Source of the DNA: Pseudomonadota bacterium
Lineage (GTDB): Bacteria > Pseudomonadota > Gammaproteobacteria > Burkholderiales > Ferrovaceae
Length of the DNA stretch: 5,204 bases
Direction: 5' to 3'
NCBI GenBank assembly: GCA_021804705.1
Contig: JAJZHC010000112.1
Location: 1 to 5,204 of the forward strand
The translations under genes were made by a program, and so were the position numbers. The number at the start of each line of letters is the position of its first letter. The stretch's first letter is position 1. Below, in pieces: positions 1-5,203 of the stretch. The notes under the pieces are model-generated. The model worked only from the letters and a program-made list of their open reading frames with translations. It was not told where the DNA came from and made no database searches.

Positions 1-1
1 C

Positions 2-307
2 GGTTTCGACGATGAGCGGGGCCTCGTCCATGAAGGCGGTGCAGCTTTTTTTATCAAAGATTTCCCGACGAAACGGGCGCGCCAGGCTATCCATGAAAAA
101 GCTGCGGTTGATCAGTCCGATGGGGCGGTCTTCCTCGACGACGGGCAATCCGATCAGCTGCGGATGGTCAGTAAATATCTGGAATGCTTCGTGATTGGTG
201 TTGGCTGGAGAGAGGATTGGAGAATCAAGCAGGATATCGCGCGCCGTTGGGCTGGCGCCGGTCTTGATTGCCTTGTCCTTGACGGACTGACGGGGTTGGG
301 CCAGCAT
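2..307 (-). CDS. CBS-domain signalling protein, N-terminal part (runs off left edge)
   Basis: Only the first 102 codons are present and the frame is open to the window edge. After a charged, probably flexible leader (residues 1-20) the sequence follows the CBS pattern: TARDILLDSP (21-30), then a stretch resembling a CBS helix-strand (39-58) ending in LPVVEEDRPIGLINR (54-68). It continues with a segment typical of one bacterial subfamily, FMDSLARPFRREIFDKKSC (71-89) and AFMDEAPLIVE (91-101), which should begin the second CBS motif. CBS pairs usually bind adenine nucleotides and regulate an attached domain. In proteins with this kind of N-terminus I would expect a GGDEF/EAL or SpoIIE-type phosphatase output, but that part is outside the window, so the activity is inferred. 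The ATG at 307 is supported by a GGAG Shine-Dalgarno (314-317) with a 6-nt spacer. It follows glmS on the same strand after 78 bp. No transmembrane segment is visible in this part. Confidence 0.75.
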   Translation of the reverse strand, partial: MLAQPRQSVKDKAIKTGASPTARDILLDSPILSPANTNHEAFQIFTDHPQLIGLPVVEEDRPIGLINRSFFMDSLARPFRREIFDKKSCTAFMDEAPLIVET

Positions 308-385
308 CCTTTTCTCCAGTAAAGCGATGTCAGCTATCCAATCTACTGCAGCAATTTTAAGGTTTGATTACAGCCCAGACCCCGA

Positions 386-2212
386 TCATTCCACCGTCAC
401 GCTCTTGGCGAGATTACGTGGTTTGTCCACATCGGTGCCGCGTCGGCAGGCGGTGTGGTACGCCAGCAGTTGCAGCGGCACCACATGCATCACGGGGCTC
501 AGGATGCCTTCGTAATCCGGCATGCGAATGACATGAAATCTTTCGGCCGAGCTGAAAAGGCTGTCGTTGTCCGCCAACACATACAGCTCGCCCCCGCGTG
601 CCTTCACTTCCTGCAGGTTCGACTTGAGCTTTCCCAGCAAGGCATCGTTGGGGGCCACTGCCACCACCGGCATTTCGGCATCCACCAGTGCCAACGGCCC
701 ATGCTTGAGTTCGCCAGCCGGGTAGGCCTCGGCATGAATGTATGAAATCTCCTTGAGCTTCAAGGAACCTTCCAGCGCGATGGGGTAATGCACCCCACGT
801 CCCAAAAAGAGTGCATGCTGTTTTTTGGCGAAGCGATCAGCCCAGAGCATCAACTGGGGTTCCAGATTGAGCACATGCTGCACCTTGTTGGGCAGACGGC
901 GCAACGCATCCATATATTCGGCTTCTGTTTCAGGGGAAAGGACGCCGCGCATGCGCGCCAGGGTCGCCGTCAATGCAAACAGGGCCACCAGTTGCGTGGT
1001 GAACGCCTTGGTGGATGCCACGCCAATTTCCATCCCGGCGCGCGTCAGGAAGGACAAAGTGGACAATCGGACCAGCGCGCTTTCCGGCACGTTGCAGATG
1101 GCCAGCGAATGGCGGTGGCCTTGCGCCTGGGCGTGCTTCAACGCCGCCTGGGTGTCGGCAGTTTCACCGGACTGCGAGATGGTGACGATGAGCGTGCGCG
1201 AATTGGGTACGGAGTCGCGATAGCGATATTCGCTCGCCACCTCGGCCGTACAAGGCACACGGGCAATCTGCTCGATCCAGTAGCGCGCCACCATCGCTGC
1301 GTGATAGCTGGTGCCACAAGCCAGAATGGTGATGCTGTCCAGTTCGGAAAATACCGCATGGGCCGCATCGCCGAACAACTGCGGCACGAAGCCCAGCTCC
1401 AGCACGTTTTCCAAGGTATTGGCGATGGCTCGCGGTTGCTCGGCAATTTCCTTCTGCATGTAATGGGCGTAGGGACCCAACTCGGCTGACTCGGCCGAGA
1501 GGTGGCTGACATGGGTGGCGCGGAAGACGGGGCGCCCCTGGACGTCGGTGATGGTATAACCCGAGAGCGTGATGTCGACGACGTCACCCTCTTCCAGGTA
1601 GAGCATGCGCTGCGTCTGCGTGATCAATGCCGCAGCATCCGAGGCCAGAAAGTATTCGCCTTCTCCCAACCCTATCAGCAACGGGCTGCCCAGGCGGGCC
1701 GCCAGCAGGCGATGGGGTTCGTGCACGCACACCACGGCGATGGCATAGGCGCCCTGCAATTGCGCCAGCGCCTCGCGCAGGGCGCGCGCCAGATCGTGAT
1801 GGCTGGCGTAGAAGGAATGCACCAGATGTGCGATAACCTCAGTGTCGGTTTCCGACTCGAACACGTAACCTTGTTGTTGCAGCTGGCGACGCAGGGTCTC
1901 GTAATTTTCGATGATGCCGTTATGGACCACGGCTATGCCGTCACGGCTGAGGTGAGGATGGGCGTTGCAAATGTTGGGAGCACCGTGGGTTGCCCAGCGG
2001 GTATGGGCGATGCCCAGTTCGCCAGAGACCTGTTCAGCCTCTACCTGGACTTCGAGCTGCACCACGCGTCCAATGCTGCGCACGCGCTGCATGCCGCCAT
2101 TGACGATGGCAAGCCCCGCCGAATCATAGCCCCGGTATTCCAGGCGCTTTAACCCTTCTATCAGGATGGGAACCACGTTGCGCCGGGCCACGGCGCCCAC
2201 GATACCGCACAT
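386..2212 (-). CDS. glmS: Glutamine--fructose-6-phosphate aminotransferase (isomerizing), full length
   Basis: GlmS makes glucosamine-6-phosphate from fructose-6-phosphate and glutamine, the first committed step to UDP-GlcNAc for peptidoglycan and LPS; it is cytosolic and dimeric. The 608 residues match the usual length (about 609 in E. coli). The class II glutaminase domain occupies roughly residues 1-220: Cys2 (nucleophile after Met removal) in MCGIVGAV, TRWATHG at 71-77, NGIIENY at 98-104 and ETDTEV at 121-126. Two SIS sugar-isomerase domains follow, with CGTSYHA at 299-305, SQSGETADT at 346-354, VASTKAFTTQ at 398-407, and LGRGVHYPIALEGSLKLKEI at 470-489 followed by AEAYPAGELKHGP. The C-terminus DKPRNLAKSVTVE (596-608) carries the conserved tail with the lysine that engages the sugar. 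The ATG at 2212 is fixed by the catalytic Cys2; an AGGG sits 9 nt upstream. Nothing is truncated. No glmS ribozyme is visible. A repeat element and a TATAAT box occupy its upstream gap, so it may be transcribed separately from the DUF3501 gene. Confidence 0.98.
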   Translation of the reverse strand: MCGIVGAVARRNVVPILIEGLKRLEYRGYDSAGLAIVNGGMQRVRSIGRVVQLEVQVEAEQVSGELGIAHTRWATHGAPNICNAHPHLSRDGIAVVHNGIIENYETLRRQLQQQGYVFESETDTEVIAHLVHSFYASHHDLARALREALAQLQGAYAIAVVCVHEPHRLLAARLGSPLLIGLGEGEYFLASDAAALITQTQRMLYLEEGDVVDITLSGYTITDVQGRPVFRATHVSHLSAESAELGPYAHYMQKEIAEQPRAIANTLENVLELGFVPQLFGDAAHAVFSELDSITILACGTSYHAAMVARYWIEQIARVPCTAEVASEYRYRDSVPNSRTLIVTISQSGETADTQAALKHAQAQGHRHSLAICNVPESALVRLSTLSFLTRAGMEIGVASTKAFTTQLVALFALTATLARMRGVLSPETEAEYMDALRRLPNKVQHVLNLEPQLMLWADRFAKKQHALFLGRGVHYPIALEGSLKLKEISYIHAEAYPAGELKHGPLALVDAEMPVVAVAPNDALLGKLKSNLQEVKARGGELYVLADNDSLFSSAERFHVIRMPDYEGILSPVMHVVPLQLLAYHTACRRGTDVDKPRNLAKSVTVE

Positions 2213-2246
2213 AATGCGTTGCCCTATTGAAGTAATTCAAGTGGGT

Positions 2247-2252
2247 ATTATA
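2247..2252 (-). promoter_or_regulatory. Candidate -10 box of the glmS promoter
   Basis: The minus strand reads TATAAT, a perfect sigma-70 -10 hexamer, which would place the transcription start near 2240 and give a leader of about 28 nt before the glmS ATG. No good -35 hexamer lies 16-18 bp upstream (best match 2/6), and there is no extended -10 TG. The promoter would therefore need an activator or be weak. The spacer is occupied by the palindrome at 2252-2264. The call rests on sequence alone. Confidence 0.45.
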
Positions 2253-2264
2253 GGGTCAGACCCT
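2252..2264. repeat. Short palindrome AGGGTC-A-GACCCT
   Basis: A perfect inverted repeat with 6-bp arms (2252-2257 and 2259-2264) around a single A. It touches the TATAAT box of the glmS promoter and lies inside the -10/-35 spacer. Its half GGGTCAGACC differs by one base from GGGACAGACC in the neighbouring hairpin (2297-2310), so it is probably a related repeat unit and not an independent operator, although its position would allow regulatory use. Confidence 0.6.
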
Positions 2265-2350
2265 GATGAATTGGCATTCAATTGGGGGCATCGACCGGGG
2301 ACAGACCTCAAAATGAGGTCTGTCCCCAGTTAGCCAATTGAATGCCCCCA
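2264..2350. repeat. Nested inverted-repeat element (REP/MITE-like)
   Basis: The core is a perfect 14-bp inverted repeat, GGGGACAGACCTCA (2297-2310) and its complement (2314-2327), around a 3-nt AAA centre. Outside it lie imperfect terminal inverted repeats. GGCATTCAATTGG (2273-2285) is complementary to 2334-2346, and TGGGGGCAT (2283-2291) is complementary to 2342-2350, so two mutually exclusive outer pairings are possible. Both outer ends also show TGATG when read inward. The GGGGACAGACC motif recalls short repeats that are scattered in beta- and gammaproteobacterial genomes and often linked to REP-associated tyrosine transposases; that link is from memory, and no transposase gene is present here. 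The element fills the gap between the DUF3501 stop codon and glmS. The hairpin could also act as a transcript-end stabiliser or weak terminator for the upstream operon, but no T-run follows it. Confidence 0.75.
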
Positions 2351-2935
2351 TCACTTCAGATCTGCCAGCAGCGACTGGCGCAGGGTGTCTGGTACTGCAG
2401 CCAGTTCGACCTGGTAGGCAGGATGGTCCACGCCCGAACTGAGCACGGCGCCTGCACGCAGGTCCGCGATCATTTGTGGCGTCAGTTCGTAACGCAGAAA
2501 GTGTACGGTGGAGGTTTTGGTTTCGTTCTGCCGTTCCAGATCTTCATCGGCGATGGGAAAGACGCGCGCGTGTCCTGCCACCTGCATCCAGATCCTGGTC
2601 TCCACATTCATCAGACGCCCCAGCATGCGCGCCCGCTCCACCAGATCCTCGTACTCGATCAGGAGGGTGGCTTTCCAGTTGCTACCATCCGGAATCAGGG
2701 GGTTGTAGGTGTCGAGCTCTTCCTGGATACCCGACTCTTCAAAAATGCGCTCGATGCGCAGCATCTCCTGCACCTGATAGCGCATGGTGAGCTCGTCTTC
2801 GAACAGCAGCGTGACATGGTCTCCCAGATGCAGGGTGCGCGTCCGTTTATGGGCAATGACGCCGGTACGAAACTGTTTTCGTTCGCGCGCATAGGCTTCC
2901 AGGGTCATCAAACTTTCGCGTGTGATGGCAGGCAT
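2351..2935 (-). CDS. DUF3501 family protein
   Basis: A 194-residue soluble protein recognised as DUF3501 by its N-terminal half: ITRESLMTLEAYARERKQF (4-22), VIAHKRTRTLHLGDHVTLLF (26-45), then an arginine- and glutamate-rich segment containing QVQEMLRIERIFEE (54-67) and YNPLIPDGSNWKATLL (77-92). The function of the family is unknown. I see no cysteines, metal-binding cluster, signal peptide or membrane segment, so it is unlikely to carry an iron-sulfur cluster itself. The ATG at 2935 lies 4 nt after the stop of the iron-sulfur protein gene, which suggests translational coupling; no strong Shine-Dalgarno is visible. A TTG 24 nt upstream (2959) would overlap the previous gene and add eight non-family-like residues, so I rejected it. 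Its stop codon abuts the repeat element. A role in the same redox process as the two upstream genes is inferred from position only. Confidence 0.9.
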   Translation of the reverse strand: MPAITRESLMTLEAYARERKQFRTGVIAHKRTRTLHLGDHVTLLFEDELTMRYQVQEMLRIERIFEESGIQEELDTYNPLIPDGSNWKATLLIEYEDLVERARMLGRLMNVETRIWMQVAGHARVFPIADEDLERQNETKTSTVHFLRYELTPQMIADLRAGAVLSSGVDHPAYQVELAAVPDTLRQSLLADLK

Positions 2936-2939
2936 GATG

Positions 2940-4265
2940 TCATTCCAGTCCGTAGGCAATGCGTAGCAGCGAGATGGGGTGTTCCTTCTCGCGTTCTTCC
3001 TTCATGCCCTGCAGGATATGCCGCGAGGCAATGGGGCAGTCAGAACTGACGTAGTCCGGTTCATCTTCCTTCATCCGGTTGAACACCGGACGGCCGATCT
3101 TCATGGACATCTCGAAATGTTCGGACTTGACCCCCCAGGTGCCGTCATGGCCCGCGCAGCGCTCCACGGTGTTGACCGTGGTGTCGGGAATCATCTGCAG
3201 CAGCTCCTTGGTCTTCAAACCAATGTTCTGCACTCTGAGGTGACAGGGCACATGATAGGACACATGGCCCAGCGGTTTCACGAAGTCAGTCTTGAGCAGG
3301 CCGTCGGCATGGCGCAGCGAGAGGTATTCGAAGGGATCGAACATGGCTTCCGCCACCGCCGCCACATCCGCATCGTCCGGATACATCAGGGGCAACTCCT
3401 GCTTGTACATCAGCGTGCAGGAAGGAATAGGCGTCATGATGGCGTAACCGGCACGCGCCACTTCAGCCAGCAGCGGAATGTTCCTTTCCTTGAGCGCCGC
3501 CACACTGTCCAGGTCGCCCAACTCCAGCTTGGGCATGCCGCAGCAGGCTTCCTTTTCCAGGAGGCGCGCGGGAATCTCGTTGTGTGCCAGCACCTTGACG
3601 AGGTCGTGGCCGATACCGGGCTCGTTGTAGTTGATGTAGCAGGTGGAATAGATCACCACCTTGCCGGGCGTGCGCTGACCATCGCGCACCGGGAAGCTCT
3701 CATTCGGCGTAGCGTGCTTGCGGAACGTGGCCGAGGTGTAGGTGGGCAGGATGCGCTCGCGGTGAATACCGAGCGTCGTATCCATGACGGCACGCGTCAC
3801 CCCGTTGTGATTCACGGCATTGACCATCTGCACCACCACCGGAATCGAGGCCAGCTTGCCCAGCGCGTCAGTGCTGCTGAGCAGCCTGTCGCGGAAATTG
3901 GGCTTGCCTTCCTTGAACTGCACGGCCTTGGCGCGCAGCATGGTGTGCGGAAAATCCAGGTTGAAGGCGTGCGGGGGCGTGTAGGGACACTTGGTCATGT
4001 AACACATGTCGCACAGGTAGCATTGGTCCACCACGTCCCACAATACGGATTTGGGAACGCTGTGCAGTTCGCCGCTAGCGGACTCGTCCACCGCGTCAAA
4101 GAGCATGGGGAATGCATTGCACAAATTGAAGCAGCGGCGGCATCCATGACATATGTCAAAGATCCGCTCCATTTCGGCTTCGGTCTTGGCGTGGTCGTAA
4201 AAGTCGGGGTTTTTCCAGTCGAGAGGATGCCGCGTCGGGGCTTCCAGATTGCCTTCTCTAGACAT
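2940..4265 (-). CDS. GlpC/HdrD-like iron-sulfur protein (two 4Fe-4S motifs, two CCG domains)
   Basis: A 441-residue protein of the heterodisulfide reductase/GlpC-related family, whose members pass electrons between a dehydrogenase or donor and a carrier or quinone. Two ferredoxin-type motifs are intact: C39-C42-C45-C49 (CHGCRRCFNLC) and C82-C85-C88-C93 (CYLCDMCYMTKCP). The first cysteine-rich domain has C209, a CCG at 241-243 and C283 (PSC). The second has C341 (PCHLR), C370 in CAG and C410 in SDCP. Each CCG-type domain has fewer cysteines than the textbook CX(n)CCG...CXXC pattern, as GlpC relatives often do. No flavin or FAD domain is present, and there are no membrane segments, so it should be a soluble or peripheral electron carrier subunit. 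I chose the ATG at 4265, which has AAGGAG 10 nt upstream. A GTG start at 4331 would add 22 unlikely residues and run through the intergenic hairpin. It lies between rubrerythrin and DUF3501 genes; donor and acceptor are unknown. Confidence 0.9.
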   Translation of the reverse strand: MSREGNLEAPTRHPLDWKNPDFYDHAKTEAEMERIFDICHGCRRCFNLCNAFPMLFDAVDESASGELHSVPKSVLWDVVDQCYLCDMCYMTKCPYTPPHAFNLDFPHTMLRAKAVQFKEGKPNFRDRLLSSTDALGKLASIPVVVQMVNAVNHNGVTRAVMDTTLGIHRERILPTYTSATFRKHATPNESFPVRDGQRTPGKVVIYSTCYINYNEPGIGHDLVKVLAHNEIPARLLEKEACCGMPKLELGDLDSVAALKERNIPLLAEVARAGYAIMTPIPSCTLMYKQELPLMYPDDADVAAVAEAMFDPFEYLSLRHADGLLKTDFVKPLGHVSYHVPCHLRVQNIGLKTKELLQMIPDTTVNTVERCAGHDGTWGVKSEHFEMSMKIGRPVFNRMKEDEPDYVSSDCPIASRHILQGMKEEREKEHPISLLRIAYGLE

Positions 4266-4330
4266 GGCGAGGCATCTCCTTGAGGCAACGCGGGTGTTGG
4301 GACCGCAGTATTGCCATTGCACTGCAAACA

Positions 4331-4360
4331 CCCTCCGGACCCGCAGCGGGCCCGGAAGGG
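4331..4360 (-). terminator. GC-rich hairpin between rubrerythrin and Fe-S genes (partial terminator or attenuator)
   Basis: In the minus-strand transcript CCCTTCCGGGCCCG (4360-4347) pairs with CGGGTCCGGAGGG (4343-4331) around a CTG loop, with one bulged T and one G-U pair. It is followed by TGTTTG, a short and interrupted T-tract. The stem is strong, but the tail is poor for a full Rho-independent terminator. The hairpin begins 12 nt after the rubrerythrin stop. The likely role is partial termination, or protection of the 3' end of a rubrerythrin mRNA, so that the first gene is expressed more than the two downstream genes. This is inferred from structure alone. Confidence 0.7.
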
Positions 4361-4371
4361 GTCATGCTGGA

Positions 4372-4791
4372 TTAATCGACCAGGGCAGCGAGCGCCTGGC
4401 TGAAACGGTTGGCGTGGGAGCGTTCGGCCTTGGCCAAAGTCTCGAACCAGTCGGCGATTTCATCAAAACCTTCGGCGCGGGCTGTCTTGGCCATCCCGGG
4501 GTACATGTCGGTGTACTCATGGGTTTCGCCTTCGATGGCGGCCTTCAGGTTCTGGCGGCTGGTGCCAATGGGCAGGCCCGTTGCAGGATCGCCCACGGAT
4601 TCCATGTATTCCAGGTGACCGTGCGCATGACCCGTTTCGCCTTCGGCGGTGGAACGGAAGACGGCGGCAACGTCATTTTGGCCTTCAACATCGGCCTTGG
4701 CTGCGAAATAGAGGTAACGGCGATTGGCCTGGGATTCGCCGGCAAATGCCGCTTTCAGGTTTTCGTGAGTCTGGGTTCCTGCTAGTTTCAT
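4372..4791 (-). CDS. Rubrerythrin-family diiron protein lacking a rubredoxin domain
   Basis: A 139-residue ferritin-like four-helix protein. Rubrerythrins reduce hydrogen peroxide to water at a diiron site in the cytoplasm. The expected ligands are all visible: E19 (AGESQANRR), E52 and H55 (EGETGH), E89 and E92 (GETHEY), and E123 and H126 (AERSH). Their spacing closely follows that of classical rubrerythrin. The protein stops after this domain: classical rubrerythrins of about 190 residues continue into a rubredoxin domain with two CXXC pairs, and this one has no cysteine at all. It therefore needs a separate electron donor, and the iron-sulfur protein encoded next is the obvious candidate (inference). 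An HAHGH cluster at 55-59 adds possible metal ligands. The ATG at 4791 has a GAGGAG Shine-Dalgarno with a 6-nt spacer (4798-4803). It is the first gene of the presumed three-gene operon, with its own promoter upstream and a strong hairpin after its stop. Confidence 0.95.
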   Translation of the reverse strand: MKLAGTQTHENLKAAFAGESQANRRYLYFAAKADVEGQNDVAAVFRSTAEGETGHAHGHLEYMESVGDPATGLPIGTSRQNLKAAIEGETHEYTDMYPGMAKTARAEGFDEIADWFETLAKAERSHANRFSQALAALVD

Positions 4792-4823
4792 GGTGCGCTC
4801 CTCGTGTTAGGTGGCAAGCGGTT

Positions 4824-4840
4824 TTTAGACCTTGTCTAAA
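4824..4840. promoter_or_regulatory. Candidate operator, perfect inverted repeat TTTAGAC-CTT-GTCTAAA
   Basis: Perfect 7-bp arms around a 3-bp centre, placed at about +1 to +17 of the predicted rubrerythrin transcript, where a bound repressor would block initiation. A further half-like copy, GTCTAC (4849-4854), lies 15 bp away inside the -10 box. A second, overlapping dyad, CTTGT-CTAA-ACAAG (4831-4844), shares bases with it. I cannot assign a regulator; an Rrf2-type or peroxide-responsive factor would suit the gene but is a guess. As RNA the same bases could form a 5'-terminal hairpin. Confidence 0.5.
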
Positions 4841-4847
4841 CAAGATG

Positions 4848-4877
4848 AGTCTACAAACAGCACCTGCCAGGTGTCAA
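4848..4877 (-). promoter_or_regulatory. Sigma-70-type promoter of the rubrerythrin operon
   Basis: On the minus strand a perfect TTGACA (4877-4872) is followed after 18 bp by TAGACT (4853-4848), a 4/6 match to TATAAT. The predicted start is near 4841, with a leader of about 50 nt to the rubrerythrin ATG. The -35 box contains the TGA stop codon of rppH (4876-4874), so the promoter begins inside the end of the previous gene. The spacer overlaps a further palindrome, CACCTG-C-CAGGTG (4861-4873), which may be another protein-binding site. Confidence 0.6.
4861..4873. repeat. Palindrome CACCTG-C-CAGGTG in the promoter region
   Basis: A perfect inverted repeat with 6-bp arms and a single central base, lying mostly between the -35 and -10 boxes of the rubrerythrin promoter. 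A one-base centre is too tight for an RNA hairpin loop without unpairing, so DNA recognition by a dimeric protein is more likely than termination of rppH. No regulator can be named from the sequence. Confidence 0.4.
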
Positions 4878-5203
4878 GAACTGTGTTGCCCGGAAGTGTG
4901 TGATTCCTTCGAAAAAGACGATCGACTGGGCTCGGGGCGCAGGAAAGCGGAAAGCTCCTTCAGGGCCAACTGATAGACTTCGCGCTTGAACTCGATCACG
5001 CTGTCCAGCGGAATCCAGTAATCATGCCAGCGCCAGGCATCAAATTCGGGCTGCGAGGAGGCGCGCAGGGACACGTCGGAATCGCGCCCCACGAGACGCA
5101 GCAGGTACCAGATCTGCTTTTGACCCCGATAATTGCCGCGCCAATCGCGGCGCAACCATTGCTCCGGCACATCATAGCGCAGCCAGTTGCGTGTTCTGCC
5201 GAG
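4874..5203 (-). CDS. rppH: RNA 5' pyrophosphohydrolase, C-terminal part (runs off right edge)
   Basis: RppH is a Nudix hydrolase that removes pyrophosphate from the 5' triphosphate end of mRNAs and so opens them to RNase E decay; it acts in the cytoplasm. Only the last 109 residues are in the window. The catalytic Nudix box lies upstream, outside it, so catalytic competence cannot be judged. What is visible matches RppH strongly: GRTRNWLRYDVP (2-13 of the visible part), YRGQKQIWYLLRLVG (25-39), then PEFDAWRWHDYWIPLD (52-67) and EFKREVYQLALKEL (71-84), equivalent to the GQKQKWFLLQLV and EFDGWRWVSYW blocks of E. coli RppH. The last 20 or so residues are Ser-rich and look disordered, as RppH tails often are. 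The GTG at 5168-5170 lies inside this continuous frame and is not the start. The stop codon overlaps the -35 box of the rubrerythrin promoter, and no terminator is visible after it. Confidence 0.95.
   Translation of the reverse strand, partial: LGRTRNWLRYDVPEQWLRRDWRGNYRGQKQIWYLLRLVGRDSDVSLRASSQPEFDAWRWHDYWIPLDSVIEFKREVYQLALKELSAFLRPEPSRSSFSKESHTSGQHSS

Noticed and set aside
308..385. Terminator or promoter between glmS and the CBS-protein gene
   Set aside because: I found no stem followed by a T-run and no paired -35/-10 boxes; only the Shine-Dalgarno of the next gene is convincing.
788..2152. Plus-strand open frames opposite glmS (788-1489 and 1502-2152)
   Set aside because: They are antisense to full-length glmS, have no recognisable motifs, and show the compositional bias of shadow frames.
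2213..2240. glmS ribozyme or riboswitch in the glmS leader
   Set aside because: The predicted leader is only about 28 nt, and the upstream bases form repeat palindromes. The ribozyme is a feature mainly of Gram-positive bacteria and needs well over 100 nt.
2936..2959. Upstream TTG start (2959) for the DUF3501 protein
   Set aside because: It uses a rarer start, overlaps the Fe-S gene by 20 nt and adds residues not seen in the family; the ATG at 2935 begins close to the conserved ITRE segment.
2979..4283. 434-codon open frame on the plus strand opposite the Fe-S gene
   Set aside because: It is antisense to a well-supported gene with intact cysteine motifs. Its translation is rich in His, Gln, Val and Arg and shows no domain; it is a shadow of GC-rich codon usage.
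4305..4325. Second inverted repeat GCAGT/ACTGC in the gap before the Fe-S gene
   Set aside because: The arms are only 5 bp around an 11-nt centre with poor inner pairing, which is easily expected by chance.
4266..4331. Upstream GTG start (4331) for the Fe-S protein
   Set aside because: It would add 22 residues unlike the family, would start inside the hairpin, and ignores the ATG at 4265 with its AAGGAG.
4861..4873. Palindrome CACCTGCCAGGTG as the rppH terminator
   Set aside because: The centre is a single base, the stem is 6 bp, and the following sequence lacks a T-run; it fits a DNA-binding site better.
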